Virus record (IMG/VR): IMGVR_UViG_3300032360_000033
Coordinates: 1 to 31,367 of that record
Reading direction: 5' to 3' (one strand)
DNA: 31,367 nucleotides
DNA from: a virus
Position 1 is the first letter of the stretch. Each line of letters opens with the position of its first letter. Both the position numbers and the translations under genes were made by a program. Shown here piece by piece: positions 25,324 through 31,367 of the stretch. Below the pieces are notes generated by a model. It was not told where the DNA came from. It worked only from the letters and a program-made list of their open reading frames with translations, and did no database searches.

Positions 25324-27624
25324 ATGGCAACAGAAGCACACAATAAATCAATAACGGACCTTCTTCCAGATACACTGATAGAGTTGTTTGAAATTCAGGT
25401 AGGAGAGGGCAGAGGCGTAAAAAGATTTCATCCCGGTAAAATTATTGATAAAGATATTGTATTAAATAAAAAAATATATTACTGTCTTCCTATCGAAGCT
25501 ACAGGGTTTGAGTCTAAAGGTGACGGAGCCCTCCCCCGCCCAAAATTGGTAATAGCGAACCCTGACGGTTTAATTTCTGATCTGATAAAAAGGGAGGATG
25601 ATATGGTTGGCCACTCATTTAAAAGAATTAGAATATTTTTAAAATTTTTGGACGAGGTTAATTTTCCAGAAAACGTTAATCCATTTGGTAATTCTGATCC
25701 GGAGTCTCGTTTCGATGACGACTTGTATGTTTTTAATCGCAAAATATCAGAGAATAAATATTTTGTAGAGTTTGAGCTCGTTTCCCCTTTGGAGGTGGAG
25801 AACTATACATTACCAGCGCGCATTATGATTGCAAATTATTGTCCGTGGAAATACCGTGGAATAGGGTGCCGTTATGGATCTAGAGGCGACTATACCGGCC
25901 CTAAGACAAATTTAACTGCTCCAGACAATGTGAACAAGTTGCAATCAATTGATTTTTTTCCACAAAAAGAGTCACAGTTGATAACAGTGACCAAAACTGG
26001 AGGGGCTACGTCAGATGGAGCTCATACGGACGGTCCTTATACCTCGACCCCTATGGATGTTGATGCGTTACCCGTGGCGCTGCGTAGTGGCAATGAGTTA
26101 AAATTTGGGGCTACTGGAGCAGTTTTTACTTTGAGTGCTAATGCTGCGGCGAATGCTGTGGCTATTTATGGTAATCTCGTTGGGGATGTAGCTGATAATG
26201 CGGTTGGCACTTTGAGTTATCCTATAGGTAACTATTCTGCATCTCTAGGTATTGCAGAGACAGTGACCAATGGCGTGTTCGCTACCGATAGTGATTGGAC
26301 CAAAGGAACGGGGTGGTCAATTACTGGTGGAAAGGCAGTAGCCGTAGCGGCAGGGGAGGGTATACTCCTCTCTCAGAGTCCGCTTCAAAGTGCGGTAGCA
26401 CTGGTAATAGGTAAAAAATATCGCATCACCTACACGATTTCAGATAATACCTCCGGGGCGATTAGGGCAAGATTCGGGTCAACTCAATACCTTACAATAC
26501 AGTCGGGTAACGATACGTATACTGAGGATGTTGTTTGTACTTCTTTTAGTGGTAGTGGGGCTGTGCAGTTAGCATTTTCTCCGGGGCCGCATTATCTTGG
26601 CCAGTCGTTTACGGGAAAAATAAGCGCTGTTTCGGTTATACAACTTACCTTCGGCCTTGTTGTAGAAGAGCTTACGCTTAATCTTAGCTTCGGTCAAACA
26701 ATTCGTTTTGCAAATGGTGGGCGCTTTAAATTAGATGCTGAGGCGGATGATGGTGATACAGAAATTTTTGGGGATTTAACGATGGCAGCCGTAGGGGCAG
26801 CAGAGGAAGGAAGAACAATATTAGGCTCAGACCCTCGCGTACAAGGGGTTCCTATGGCAGACGAGAAAGACAAAAGGTTTGATGACCCTAATAGTGGGTT
26901 TAATCTTCAGGGGATGAGGTGGGTTTATGAATATAATCCTACTTTATTTAGTATTGCTCTCAGTGGCTCAACGAATGCCGCGAATGCGGTTGTGTTGTCC
27001 GTAGATAATATCTCCCAAAATATTAACCCTAATCGTACAATCACCTTATCGGACAGCGGTGGATCCGAAATAGGTACCTTTTATGTGACAACTTTGGCTC
27101 GTAAAACAGTTACGGTTGAGTTGGTCAAAGCGGCAGACCCTAGCGCTGATATCTCAATAGAAGTAAAGCCAGTTAACGCTACACTTAAAAAAGGAGAAAT
27201 AATTACCTTTAGTGCTACCCAAAGCGTGTTATTAACCAAGGATGTTAATAATGGAGATGAGGTTTTGTATGGAACGATCACTGGATCTACTATTGCTATC
27301 GGAAGCTCGGGTACTTTACGCACCAAAATCACGGGGAATTTAGTTTTAACCACGGGGAGCAGCGCGCCAGCAACAGCAACAGGCATAGTGGGATATGCCA
27401 AGGGAGATGTGGTGTCAATTAGCTCTTTAGAGGGCGACCCTCCTGCTCTTTTTGTGTGCATTAAGGACCATACTTCAGCCCAAGACCCGCGCTTCAAGAA
27501 AGAGTATTGGGTAGAAGATCAGTGCAGCAAAACCCTGAATGGGTGTAAGATGCGTTTTAGCGACTATCATCACCTTCCTTTTGGAGGCTTTCCATCCATT
27601 GAAGCTTACAGATATACCAATTAA
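25324..27624 (+). CDS. L: Lambda gpL-like tail tip protein with a 550-residue insertion between its cysteine pairs
   Basis: The protein has 766 residues against about 230 in lambda gpL. Residues 1-185 are the L-like N-terminal part and end with LPARIMIANYCPWKYRGIGC, giving C173 and C182. The C-terminal end has DQCSKTLNGCKMRF, giving C734 and C741, and LPFGGFPSIEAY. Spacings of 9 and 7 match the four cysteines that hold an iron-sulfur cluster in lambda gpL. The insertion contains three beta repeats (244-295, 445-496, 611-665), a jelly-roll CBM4/9-like domain (about 314-440, with DWTKGTGWSITGGKAVAV and ISAVSVIQL) and a CBM5/12-like module (691-730, YAKGDVV ... YWVED). It should lie in the tip beside the M, I and J proteins. 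It starts 4 bases after the M-like stop with no Shine-Dalgarno site. The L call is firm; the cluster itself is inferred. Confidence 0.82.
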   Translation: MATEAHNKSITDLLPDTLIELFEIQVGEGRGVKRFHPGKIIDKDIVLNKKIYYCLPIEATGFESKGDGALPRPKLVIANPDGLISDLIKREDDMVGHSFKRIRIFLKFLDEVNFPENVNPFGNSDPESRFDDDLYVFNRKISENKYFVEFELVSPLEVENYTLPARIMIANYCPWKYRGIGCRYGSRGDYTGPKTNLTAPDNVNKLQSIDFFPQKESQLITVTKTGGATSDGAHTDGPYTSTPMDVDALPVALRSGNELKFGATGAVFTLSANAAANAVAIYGNLVGDVADNAVGTLSYPIGNYSASLGIAETVTNGVFATDSDWTKGTGWSITGGKAVAVAAGEGILLSQSPLQSAVALVIGKKYRITYTISDNTSGAIRARFGSTQYLTIQSGNDTYTEDVVCTSFSGSGAVQLAFSPGPHYLGQSFTGKISAVSVIQLTFGLVVEELTLNLSFGQTIRFANGGRFKLDAEADDGDTEIFGDLTMAAVGAAEEGRTILGSDPRVQGVPMADEKDKRFDDPNSGFNLQGMRWVYEYNPTLFSIALSGSTNAANAVVLSVDNISQNINPNRTITLSDSGGSEIGTFYVTTLARKTVTVELVKAADPSADISIEVKPVNATLKKGEIITFSATQSVLLTKDVNNGDEVLYGTITGSTIAIGSSGTLRTKITGNLVLTTGSSAPATATGIVGYAKGDVVSISSLEGDPPALFVCIKDHTSAQDPRFKKEYWVEDQCSKTLNGCKMRFSDYHHLPFGGFPSIEAYRYTN
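26053..26208 (+). repeat. Beta repeat, copy 3 (L-like protein, residues 244-295)
   Basis: The pattern is DALPVALRSGNELKFGATG, then VFTLSANAA, then VAIYGNLVG and NAVG. It lies upstream of the jelly-roll domain. Confidence 0.55.
26656..26811 (+). repeat. Beta repeat, copy 4 (L-like protein, residues 445-496)
   Basis: The pattern is LTLNLSFGQTIRFANGG, then FKLDAEA, then TEIFGDLTM and EEG. It follows the jelly-roll domain directly. Confidence 0.5.
27154..27318 (+). repeat. Beta repeat, copy 5 (L-like protein, residues 611-665)
   Basis: The pattern is VKPVNATLKKGEIITFSAT, then VLLTKDV, then EVLYGTITG and GSSG. This is the most diverged copy. Confidence 0.45.
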
Positions 27625-27961
27625 AAGTGCTTTTTTGAGTTATATAAAGCGCATTTCTTCTTTTCACCAAGAAGAGATATGTGGGCTTGTGGCAGGTAGT
27701 ACTTTGTTTTTTGTTAAAAATATTTCTCCTGATCCTTTTAGTACTTTTTATGTTGATCCAGTTAAGCATTTAGAGGCTTCTAGGTCTCAAAATATAGATT
27801 TTTTCTTTCATTCTCACCCCGGGACTTCATGTAAACCGAGTGCAGCGGACATTGAGTTAGCGAACAACGCTTTAATTTCTTTTTTGATTTTTTCTCCATT
27901 GGAGGATAGGTTTGCTGTTTATAATCCTAAAAGCGAAGAAACCATTTATTTTTCTATTTAA
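27539..27961 (+). CDS. K: JAMM/MPN metalloprotease, lambda gpK N-half-like
   Basis: The protein has a JAMM zinc-protease signature: an upstream Glu in QEEICGLVAG and HSHPGTSCKPSAAD, that is H-x-H followed by ten residues and Asp. With the L-like gene before it and I-like genes after it, this is the lambda K position. In lambda, K also has a C-terminal NlpC/P60 peptidase half; this protein stops right after the JAMM fold, so that half is missing. The longest frame starts at an ATG (27539) that overlaps the L-like gene by 86 bases. A TTG at 27599 would give MKLTDIPIKSAFL, which looks like a natural JAMM start with 120 residues and only a 26-base overlap. I give the ATG but regard the TTG as at least as likely. 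In tails this domain is thought to process a tip component or to act on the cell envelope. Confidence 0.8.
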   Translation: MGVRCVLATIITFLLEAFHPLKLTDIPIKSAFLSYIKRISSFHQEEICGLVAGSTLFFVKNISPDPFSTFYVDPVKHLEASRSQNIDFFFHSHPGTSCKPSAADIELANNALISFLIFSPLEDRFAVYNPKSEETIYFSI

Positions 27962-27972
27962 AAGTGTATAAT
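27957..27972 (+). promoter_or_regulatory. Candidate promoter element TTTAAAAGTGTATAAT
   Basis: It overlaps the stop of the JAMM gene and contains a perfect TATAAT. It ends 6 bases before the ATG of the next gene and is among the strongest copies of the recurrent element. It makes the in-frame GTG at 27964 an unlikely start. Confidence 0.4.
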
Positions 27973-27978
27973 GTAGGT

Positions 27979-28671
27979 ATGATATCCGTTTCTATTGAAG
28001 GTCGTGCCGGGCAAATGTTAGGCACCAAATGGAAGCTTCATGTTGGTACGGTTGGAGAGGCGCTAAGGGCTTTACGCGCAAACGCTGGAAGTGTTTTTGA
28101 AAAGGCTTTAGGCTTATCTAGGGGATATGTGCTTGTGGTAGACGGGATTCCCGCCGAGTCTTCTAGTTGTTTTTTAAAAAAGATTAAAAAAAGCTTATGT
28201 TTTATCCCTGTTTTGGCGGGAGGGTTCGTGACTTTTTGGTATGCGGTATTTTCGCAAGTATTGATTGTAGCTCCCGGTTTGAGTTATGCTGCGGCTGCAA
28301 TTATAGCCACGGTAGTGGTTGTGGTTGCGGTGGCGCTCATTGCTTATGGAATTTATTCTCTTGTTGCCTTGTTGACACAGGATAAAGGGCCTGATATCGC
28401 GGGCGAGGGGACCAACAGTTTTGCTTTTCGTGGGCCTGAAAATGTGGCCGAACAGGGGCAGGTGGTTCCTGTGGGTTATGGCAGATTGCTGAGCGGTAGT
28501 CGCGTTATTTCGGTATCCTCCAGTAATGTGGATAAGCAGGTATGGGAGGATAACAATATGAAGGTATTCGGGGGCATGAGGTCTGTTTATACCAGAAGTC
28601 CAAACGTTGGGTCGGGCGGTGGAATAGTGATAGGACAGGATACGGTTCCGCGGCGTATAGGAAGGCTCTAA
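27979..28671 (+). CDS. I: Lambda gpI-like tail assembly protein, first copy
   Basis: The start chosen is the ATG at 27979, giving 230 residues; the in-frame GTG at 27964 lies inside the GTGTATA element. Residues 1-75 form a ubiquitin-like alpha/beta domain (ISVSIEGRAGQMLG, then TVGEALRALRANAG), ending with FIPVLAGG, as in gpI-type proteins. Two hydrophobic segments follow, about residues 80-100 and 105-130 (SYAAAAIIATVVVVVAVAL), which could insert into a membrane. The C-terminal part has ENVAEQGQVVPVGYGRLLSG and VISVSSSNVDKQVWEDN, then a Gly-rich end. In lambda, gpI is needed for tip assembly but is not found in the finished virion. The gene is followed without a gap by a second copy, and their C-terminal parts are nearly identical in DNA. 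Confidence 0.78.
   Translation: MISVSIEGRAGQMLGTKWKLHVGTVGEALRALRANAGSVFEKALGLSRGYVLVVDGIPAESSSCFLKKIKKSLCFIPVLAGGFVTFWYAVFSQVLIVAPGLSYAAAAIIATVVVVVAVALIAYGIYSLVALLTQDKGPDIAGEGTNSFAFRGPENVAEQGQVVPVGYGRLLSGSRVISVSSSNVDKQVWEDNNMKVFGGMRSVYTRSPNVGSGGGIVIGQDTVPRRIGRL
28504..28623 (+). repeat. 120-base near-identical block, copy A
   Basis: It matches copy B at 29182-29301 with four mismatches in 120 bases (about 97%). It encodes VISVSSSNVDKQVWEDNNMK and the Gly-rich end. Flanking gene parts are far less similar. Confidence 0.92.
28659..28665 (+). promoter_or_regulatory. Shine-Dalgarno AGGAAGG for the second I-like gene
   Basis: AGGAAGG lies 6 bases before the ATG at 28672, inside the end of the first I-like gene. 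It fixes the start at the codon right after the upstream stop. Confidence 0.75.
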
Positions 28672-29364
28672 ATGACAAATATATCTATAGAAGGACATTT
28701 GGCTGAAGTTGTAGGGTCTTCTTGGACTCTCAAGGTTAGAAATTTTATGGAGCTGTTTAATGCCATAGAGGCAAATACCAATAAGTTGCGAAATTATTTT
28801 AATGCGCGTAGCAAGCAATATTGGGCTATTTTCGTTGATGACGAGAGGGTGGATGCTGAAGGGTTTATGTTTCAGAATATTGAAAATAAACACGTTAGAA
28901 TTATTCCTTTATTGGCGGGAGGGGCGAGTTCGCTGGCGGCAGCTATTGTTGCTGCTATTGGCGTGGAGGGAACCGCGGCTTTGATTTTAGAGTTTGTTAT
29001 ATCTGCGATTATTTCTATGGCTATTTCTTTTGGGTTAAGCATGCTGATGGCCAAGTTAATGAAAAGCGATGATCCTGAAGCTGCCAACACTACTTCTTAT
29101 GTTTTTTCTTCTCCCGAAAATGTCAGCCAACAAGGACAGGTTGTACCTGTTGGATATGGAAGGGCAAAGGTGGGGAGCACTGTTATTTCGGTGTCCGCCA
29201 GTAATGTGGATAAGCAGGTATGGGAGGATAACAATATGAAGGTATTCGGGGGCATGAAGTCCGTTTATACCAGAAGTCCAAACGTTGGGTCGGGCGGTGG
29301 AAGTTTTGGCGGGGGAGGGGCTTGGATGTTCCAAAACAGTAGCGCGCCTTTGATACAGCACTAA
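28672..29364 (+). CDS. Lambda gpI-like tail assembly protein, second copy
   Basis: The protein has 230 residues, the same length as the first copy. Its N-terminal domain has ISIEGHLAEVVGSSWTLKV and RNFMELFNAIEANTN, clearly related to copy one but diverged. Residues about 75-80 carry the LLAGG phrase, followed by two hydrophobic segments (SLAAAIVAAIGVEGTAALIL, then ISMAISFGLSMLMA). The C-terminal part has ENVSQQGQVVPVGYGRAKVG and the shared block ending in SPNVGSGGG, but then its own Gly/Phe-rich end. It begins at the codon after the upstream stop with a clear Shine-Dalgarno site, and it precedes the J-like gene by 31 bases. Two I-like genes in tandem are unusual; the two may form a hetero-complex or one may be replacing the other. 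The functional split is unknown. Confidence 0.72.
   Translation: MTNISIEGHLAEVVGSSWTLKVRNFMELFNAIEANTNKLRNYFNARSKQYWAIFVDDERVDAEGFMFQNIENKHVRIIPLLAGGASSLAAAIVAAIGVEGTAALILEFVISAIISMAISFGLSMLMAKLMKSDDPEAANTTSYVFSSPENVSQQGQVVPVGYGRAKVGSTVISVSASNVDKQVWEDNNMKVFGGMKSVYTRSPNVGSGGGSFGGGGAWMFQNSSAPLIQH
29182..29301 (+). repeat. 120-base near-identical block, copy B
   Basis: It pairs with copy A at 28504-28623. The four mismatches are at the GTA/GTG, TCC/GCC, AGG/AAG and TCT/TCC codons; two are silent and two change a residue (Ser to Ala, Arg to Lys). Confidence 0.92.
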
Positions 29365-29395
29365 CATTAGACCTAAATGACACTAAGAAAATATT

Positions 29396-31367
29396 ATGGG
29401 TTACGACGTATTTGATAACGCATCTCACTTAGGGGCGGCTGGTACCAACGGCACGGGAGCTGAGGGTGGTCAAGCCTATGAGCCCGATGATGTTAACGTG
29501 GGTGTGGATGATCACATGCCACCTCCAGATCAGGTGGATCCAACACCTGCCCCAGATGTAACCACCCCTCAGACTCCTACTGGGCCACCGGGAAATGTTG
29601 GGGCACCGGGAAACATAGAAGTAGTCGGTTCAGCTACAGAAGAGGAAAAAGATAAGAAACGAGAAATTTCCAAACAAGGAGGAGCCGGTCCTTCTGGTCC
29701 ATTGCTTGAGTCGTCTTCCACTACTCGTACGCTAGCAGGCACAGTCAAAGTGTCCAATCCGGTGTTAGGAAGAAAAACTAATGCTGATATTGCTGCCATA
29801 CTAGATGGTTTAAAGCAGAGTGACATTTCTCCTTTTATCGATGACTTAAATGTGTTAAAACCATCGGCCCACAAGCCGGCAAAGTTAGAATCAGTGGGTA
29901 TTTATAAGACTATCGATCTTATATCAGAAGGCCCAATAGCGGGGCTATGCGATGCTCAGGGAAATTTAATCCCTTTAGTGGATGGAGCGGATACATTAAA
30001 CGAAAACGGTTTGAAAGGGATATATCTGAACGACGTTCCAGTTAAAAATAGCAGAGGTGGGACACTAAATTATCAAAGAATTCTTTCTGAAATCAAATAT
30101 GGTACCTTAAATCAAGGGTTGATGAAAGACAACGAACAAAAGTCGCTTTCTTTTTTAAGGTCATCTCAAACTTTTAATGTGGGGCTCAAGTTGCCGGGTC
30201 TTAATAAAAAACAATCTAACAATTTTTCGGGGGACACGAAAATAGTAGGCGGCGTGGTCCAGTACGGTGCGTCTTTTAAGCCTCAGATATATAAATCCGG
30301 CCCGCAAGTTGAGGGGCCCAGCGGCTTCGGCTTGGTAGACCCTGAGTATGACATTTACAGCTGGACTGACCCGAGTGCGCCAATAATCGATGGTATAGGC
30401 AGCGGTAGTAATTCGGTCATGAATCAAATGGTTACCGTGGGGGATGAGGCCAATTTTGTTTCTGTTTTTACGCGAGTGGGAGGATTGGAATCCGCGTCGT
30501 ATAGTATGGTGGACCGTATGAGGGAGGCTTTTGCTGTCCAGCCAGTGGTGTATCATCACACTATTACAAACGATAATGTTACTGATATAGAAATTAATTT
30601 ATTTGTGGATCAACTTTTTTTGCGAGATGTTAATCCGGAAATGGCCAAAGATCCATTAAACAATACAGCGTTTTTTGTGATAAAAATCGGATACGAAGAC
30701 AGCGATCGCCTCATTGGTGACGATTCTGGTACAGGCGACACGTTTTATGTCTTTGTTCCTATTTCCGGACTGTGCACTTCAAAGTATGAGCGCTCGTATG
30801 CTTTCCCGTTGCCGGTGATAGCGGAAGATAGAGATCGGCGTGTTTCCATTTGTTTAGCTCACGAAGAGCCAGTTCCTGAGGCCGTAGCTGTAGGGGCGAT
30901 TCAGCGTCAAGCGGGAGTGGCTACTGTAACGGAGATTGTTGACTCTCCTTTGGTATATCCTCATTCTGCTATTATGGCCACTTTGATTGACGCTAGATCG
31001 TTTGGGAGGGTACCCAAGCGTACTTTTGATATGAAGCTGCTTAAAATAAAAATACCGACCAACTATGACAGCGAGAACAGGGAGTATAGCGGGAATTGGA
31101 CGGGCCAGTGGGCAAAATACAAGCAATGGAGTAATAATCCAGCATGGGTTTTTTATGACATGATGTCAAGCAAGAGGTACGGTTTGGCTAAATATGGTTT
31201 TGGTGATGATATTGTTGATAAGTGGAATTTATATTCTATAGGAAAATATTGTGATGAATTAGTAGAAACAGGCTATCGTCCAGCTAATTTACCTCTTCAC
31301 TTTTCAATTCATTCGAACGGTGCGGTTGTCTTTATTAATGACAAGGGTAGCAGGCAAGATGGAACGG
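29396..31367 (+). CDS. J: Lambda gpJ-like host-specificity (central tail tip) protein, 3' partial
   Basis: 657 codons are visible and the frame runs off the window. Residues 1-165 are a Pro/Asp/Gly-rich, probably disordered extension (VDDHMPPPDQVDPTPAPDV), then a basic Gly-rich stretch. The J core begins near residue 168 with YKTIDLISEGPIAGLCD (S177-E-G-P180), continues with IYLNDVPVKNSRGGTLNYQ, and near the end has PHSAIMATLIDARSFGRVP and NNPAWVFYDMMSSKRYGLAK, both typical of gpJ-type hub domains. In lambda the SEGP phrase lies near residue 35, so this protein has an N-terminal extension of about 140 residues. J forms the trimeric tip, and its distal end binds the receptor; that end is outside the window. 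It has an AAATANTATGG start context and no Shine-Dalgarno site, and it is the last gene seen of the tip cluster. Confidence 0.85.
   Translation, partial: MGYDVFDNASHLGAAGTNGTGAEGGQAYEPDDVNVGVDDHMPPPDQVDPTPAPDVTTPQTPTGPPGNVGAPGNIEVVGSATEEEKDKKREISKQGGAGPSGPLLESSSTTRTLAGTVKVSNPVLGRKTNADIAAILDGLKQSDISPFIDDLNVLKPSAHKPAKLESVGIYKTIDLISEGPIAGLCDAQGNLIPLVDGADTLNENGLKGIYLNDVPVKNSRGGTLNYQRILSEIKYGTLNQGLMKDNEQKSLSFLRSSQTFNVGLKLPGLNKKQSNNFSGDTKIVGGVVQYGASFKPQIYKSGPQVEGPSGFGLVDPEYDIYSWTDPSAPIIDGIGSGSNSVMNQMVTVGDEANFVSVFTRVGGLESASYSMVDRMREAFAVQPVVYHHTITNDNVTDIEINLFVDQLFLRDVNPEMAKDPLNNTAFFVIKIGYEDSDRLIGDDSGTGDTFYVFVPISGLCTSKYERSYAFPLPVIAEDRDRRVSICLAHEEPVPEAVAVGAIQRQAGVATVTEIVDSPLVYPHSAIMATLIDARSFGRVPKRTFDMKLLKIKIPTNYDSENREYSGNWTGQWAKYKQWSNNPAWVFYDMMSSKRYGLAKYGFGDDIVDKWNLYSIGKYCDELVETGYRPANLPLHFSIHSNGAVVFINDKGSRQDGT

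Noticed and set aside
28195-28893. 232-codon open frame on the minus strand across the two I-like genes
   Set aside because: It is antisense to well-supported genes, crosses both of them and has no recognisable protein pattern; a shadow frame.
29377-29415. Twelve-codon open frame overlapping the J start
   Set aside because: It begins at an ATG just upstream of J in another frame and is too short to support; a leader-peptide role cannot be shown.
1-31367. tRNA genes, CRISPR arrays, insertion sequences, attachment sites
   Set aside because: No cloverleaf, regular spacer-repeat pattern, transposase or terminal inverted repeat was seen; intergenic space is very small.

Overview
The window is a contiguous piece of the virion-structure region of a tailed double-stranded DNA phage (Caudoviricetes). 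The capsid genes are of HK97 type and the tail-tip genes follow the order of phage lambda (tape measure, M, L, K, I, J), which predicts a siphovirus with a long flexible tail. No integrase, lysis, replication, tRNA or CRISPR sequence is visible. The host cannot be named. Shine-Dalgarno sites are patchy, and several leaders are simply A/T-rich with a repeated start context. The tail-tip proteins carry many carbohydrate-binding-like and fibre-like inserts, which would fit an aquatic phage, but that is only an impression.

Layout. 1-2188 (+): end of a scaffold-like protein, a putative decoration protein and the major capsid protein, closed by a strong terminator. 2278-3290 (+): a small basic SAP-like protein and a putative head-tail adaptor. 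3316-3345: a bidirectional terminator. 3367-6863 (-): four neck/tail genes on the opposite strand (putative head closure, neck protein, neck or tail completion, tail tube). 6864-6930: a divergent promoter region. 6931-8647 (+): two overlapping genes in the position of lambda G/GT tail chaperones. 8696-16447 (+): a 2583-residue tape measure protein. 16447-20052 (+): two tube-like paralogues with a fibre-like protein between them. 20049-31367 (+): a giant M-like protein, an L-like protein with a very large insertion, a JAMM protease (K-like), two tandem I-like proteins and the start of a J-like host-specificity protein that runs off the window.

From the tape measure to the M-like gene, neighbours overlap by 1-4 bases (TAATG or ATGA), so this part is probably translationally coupled. 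The tape measure sets tail length, the tube proteins build the shaft, and the M, L, K, I and J proteins form the tip that meets the host.

Main points of interest: (1) the L-like protein keeps the four lambda-like cluster cysteines but has about 550 residues, including a jelly-roll carbohydrate-binding-like domain, between the two pairs; (2) a roughly 50-residue beta repeat occurs five times across the M-like and L-like proteins; (3) the tape measure has seven PNF-type motifs around an apparent PD-(D/E)XK nuclease-like motif; (4) three tube-like paralogues; (5) two I-like genes with a 120-base block about 97% identical although the rest has diverged; (6) the inverted neck/tube cassette; (7) a recurrent AAAAGTGTATA upstream element that changes three start-codon calls.
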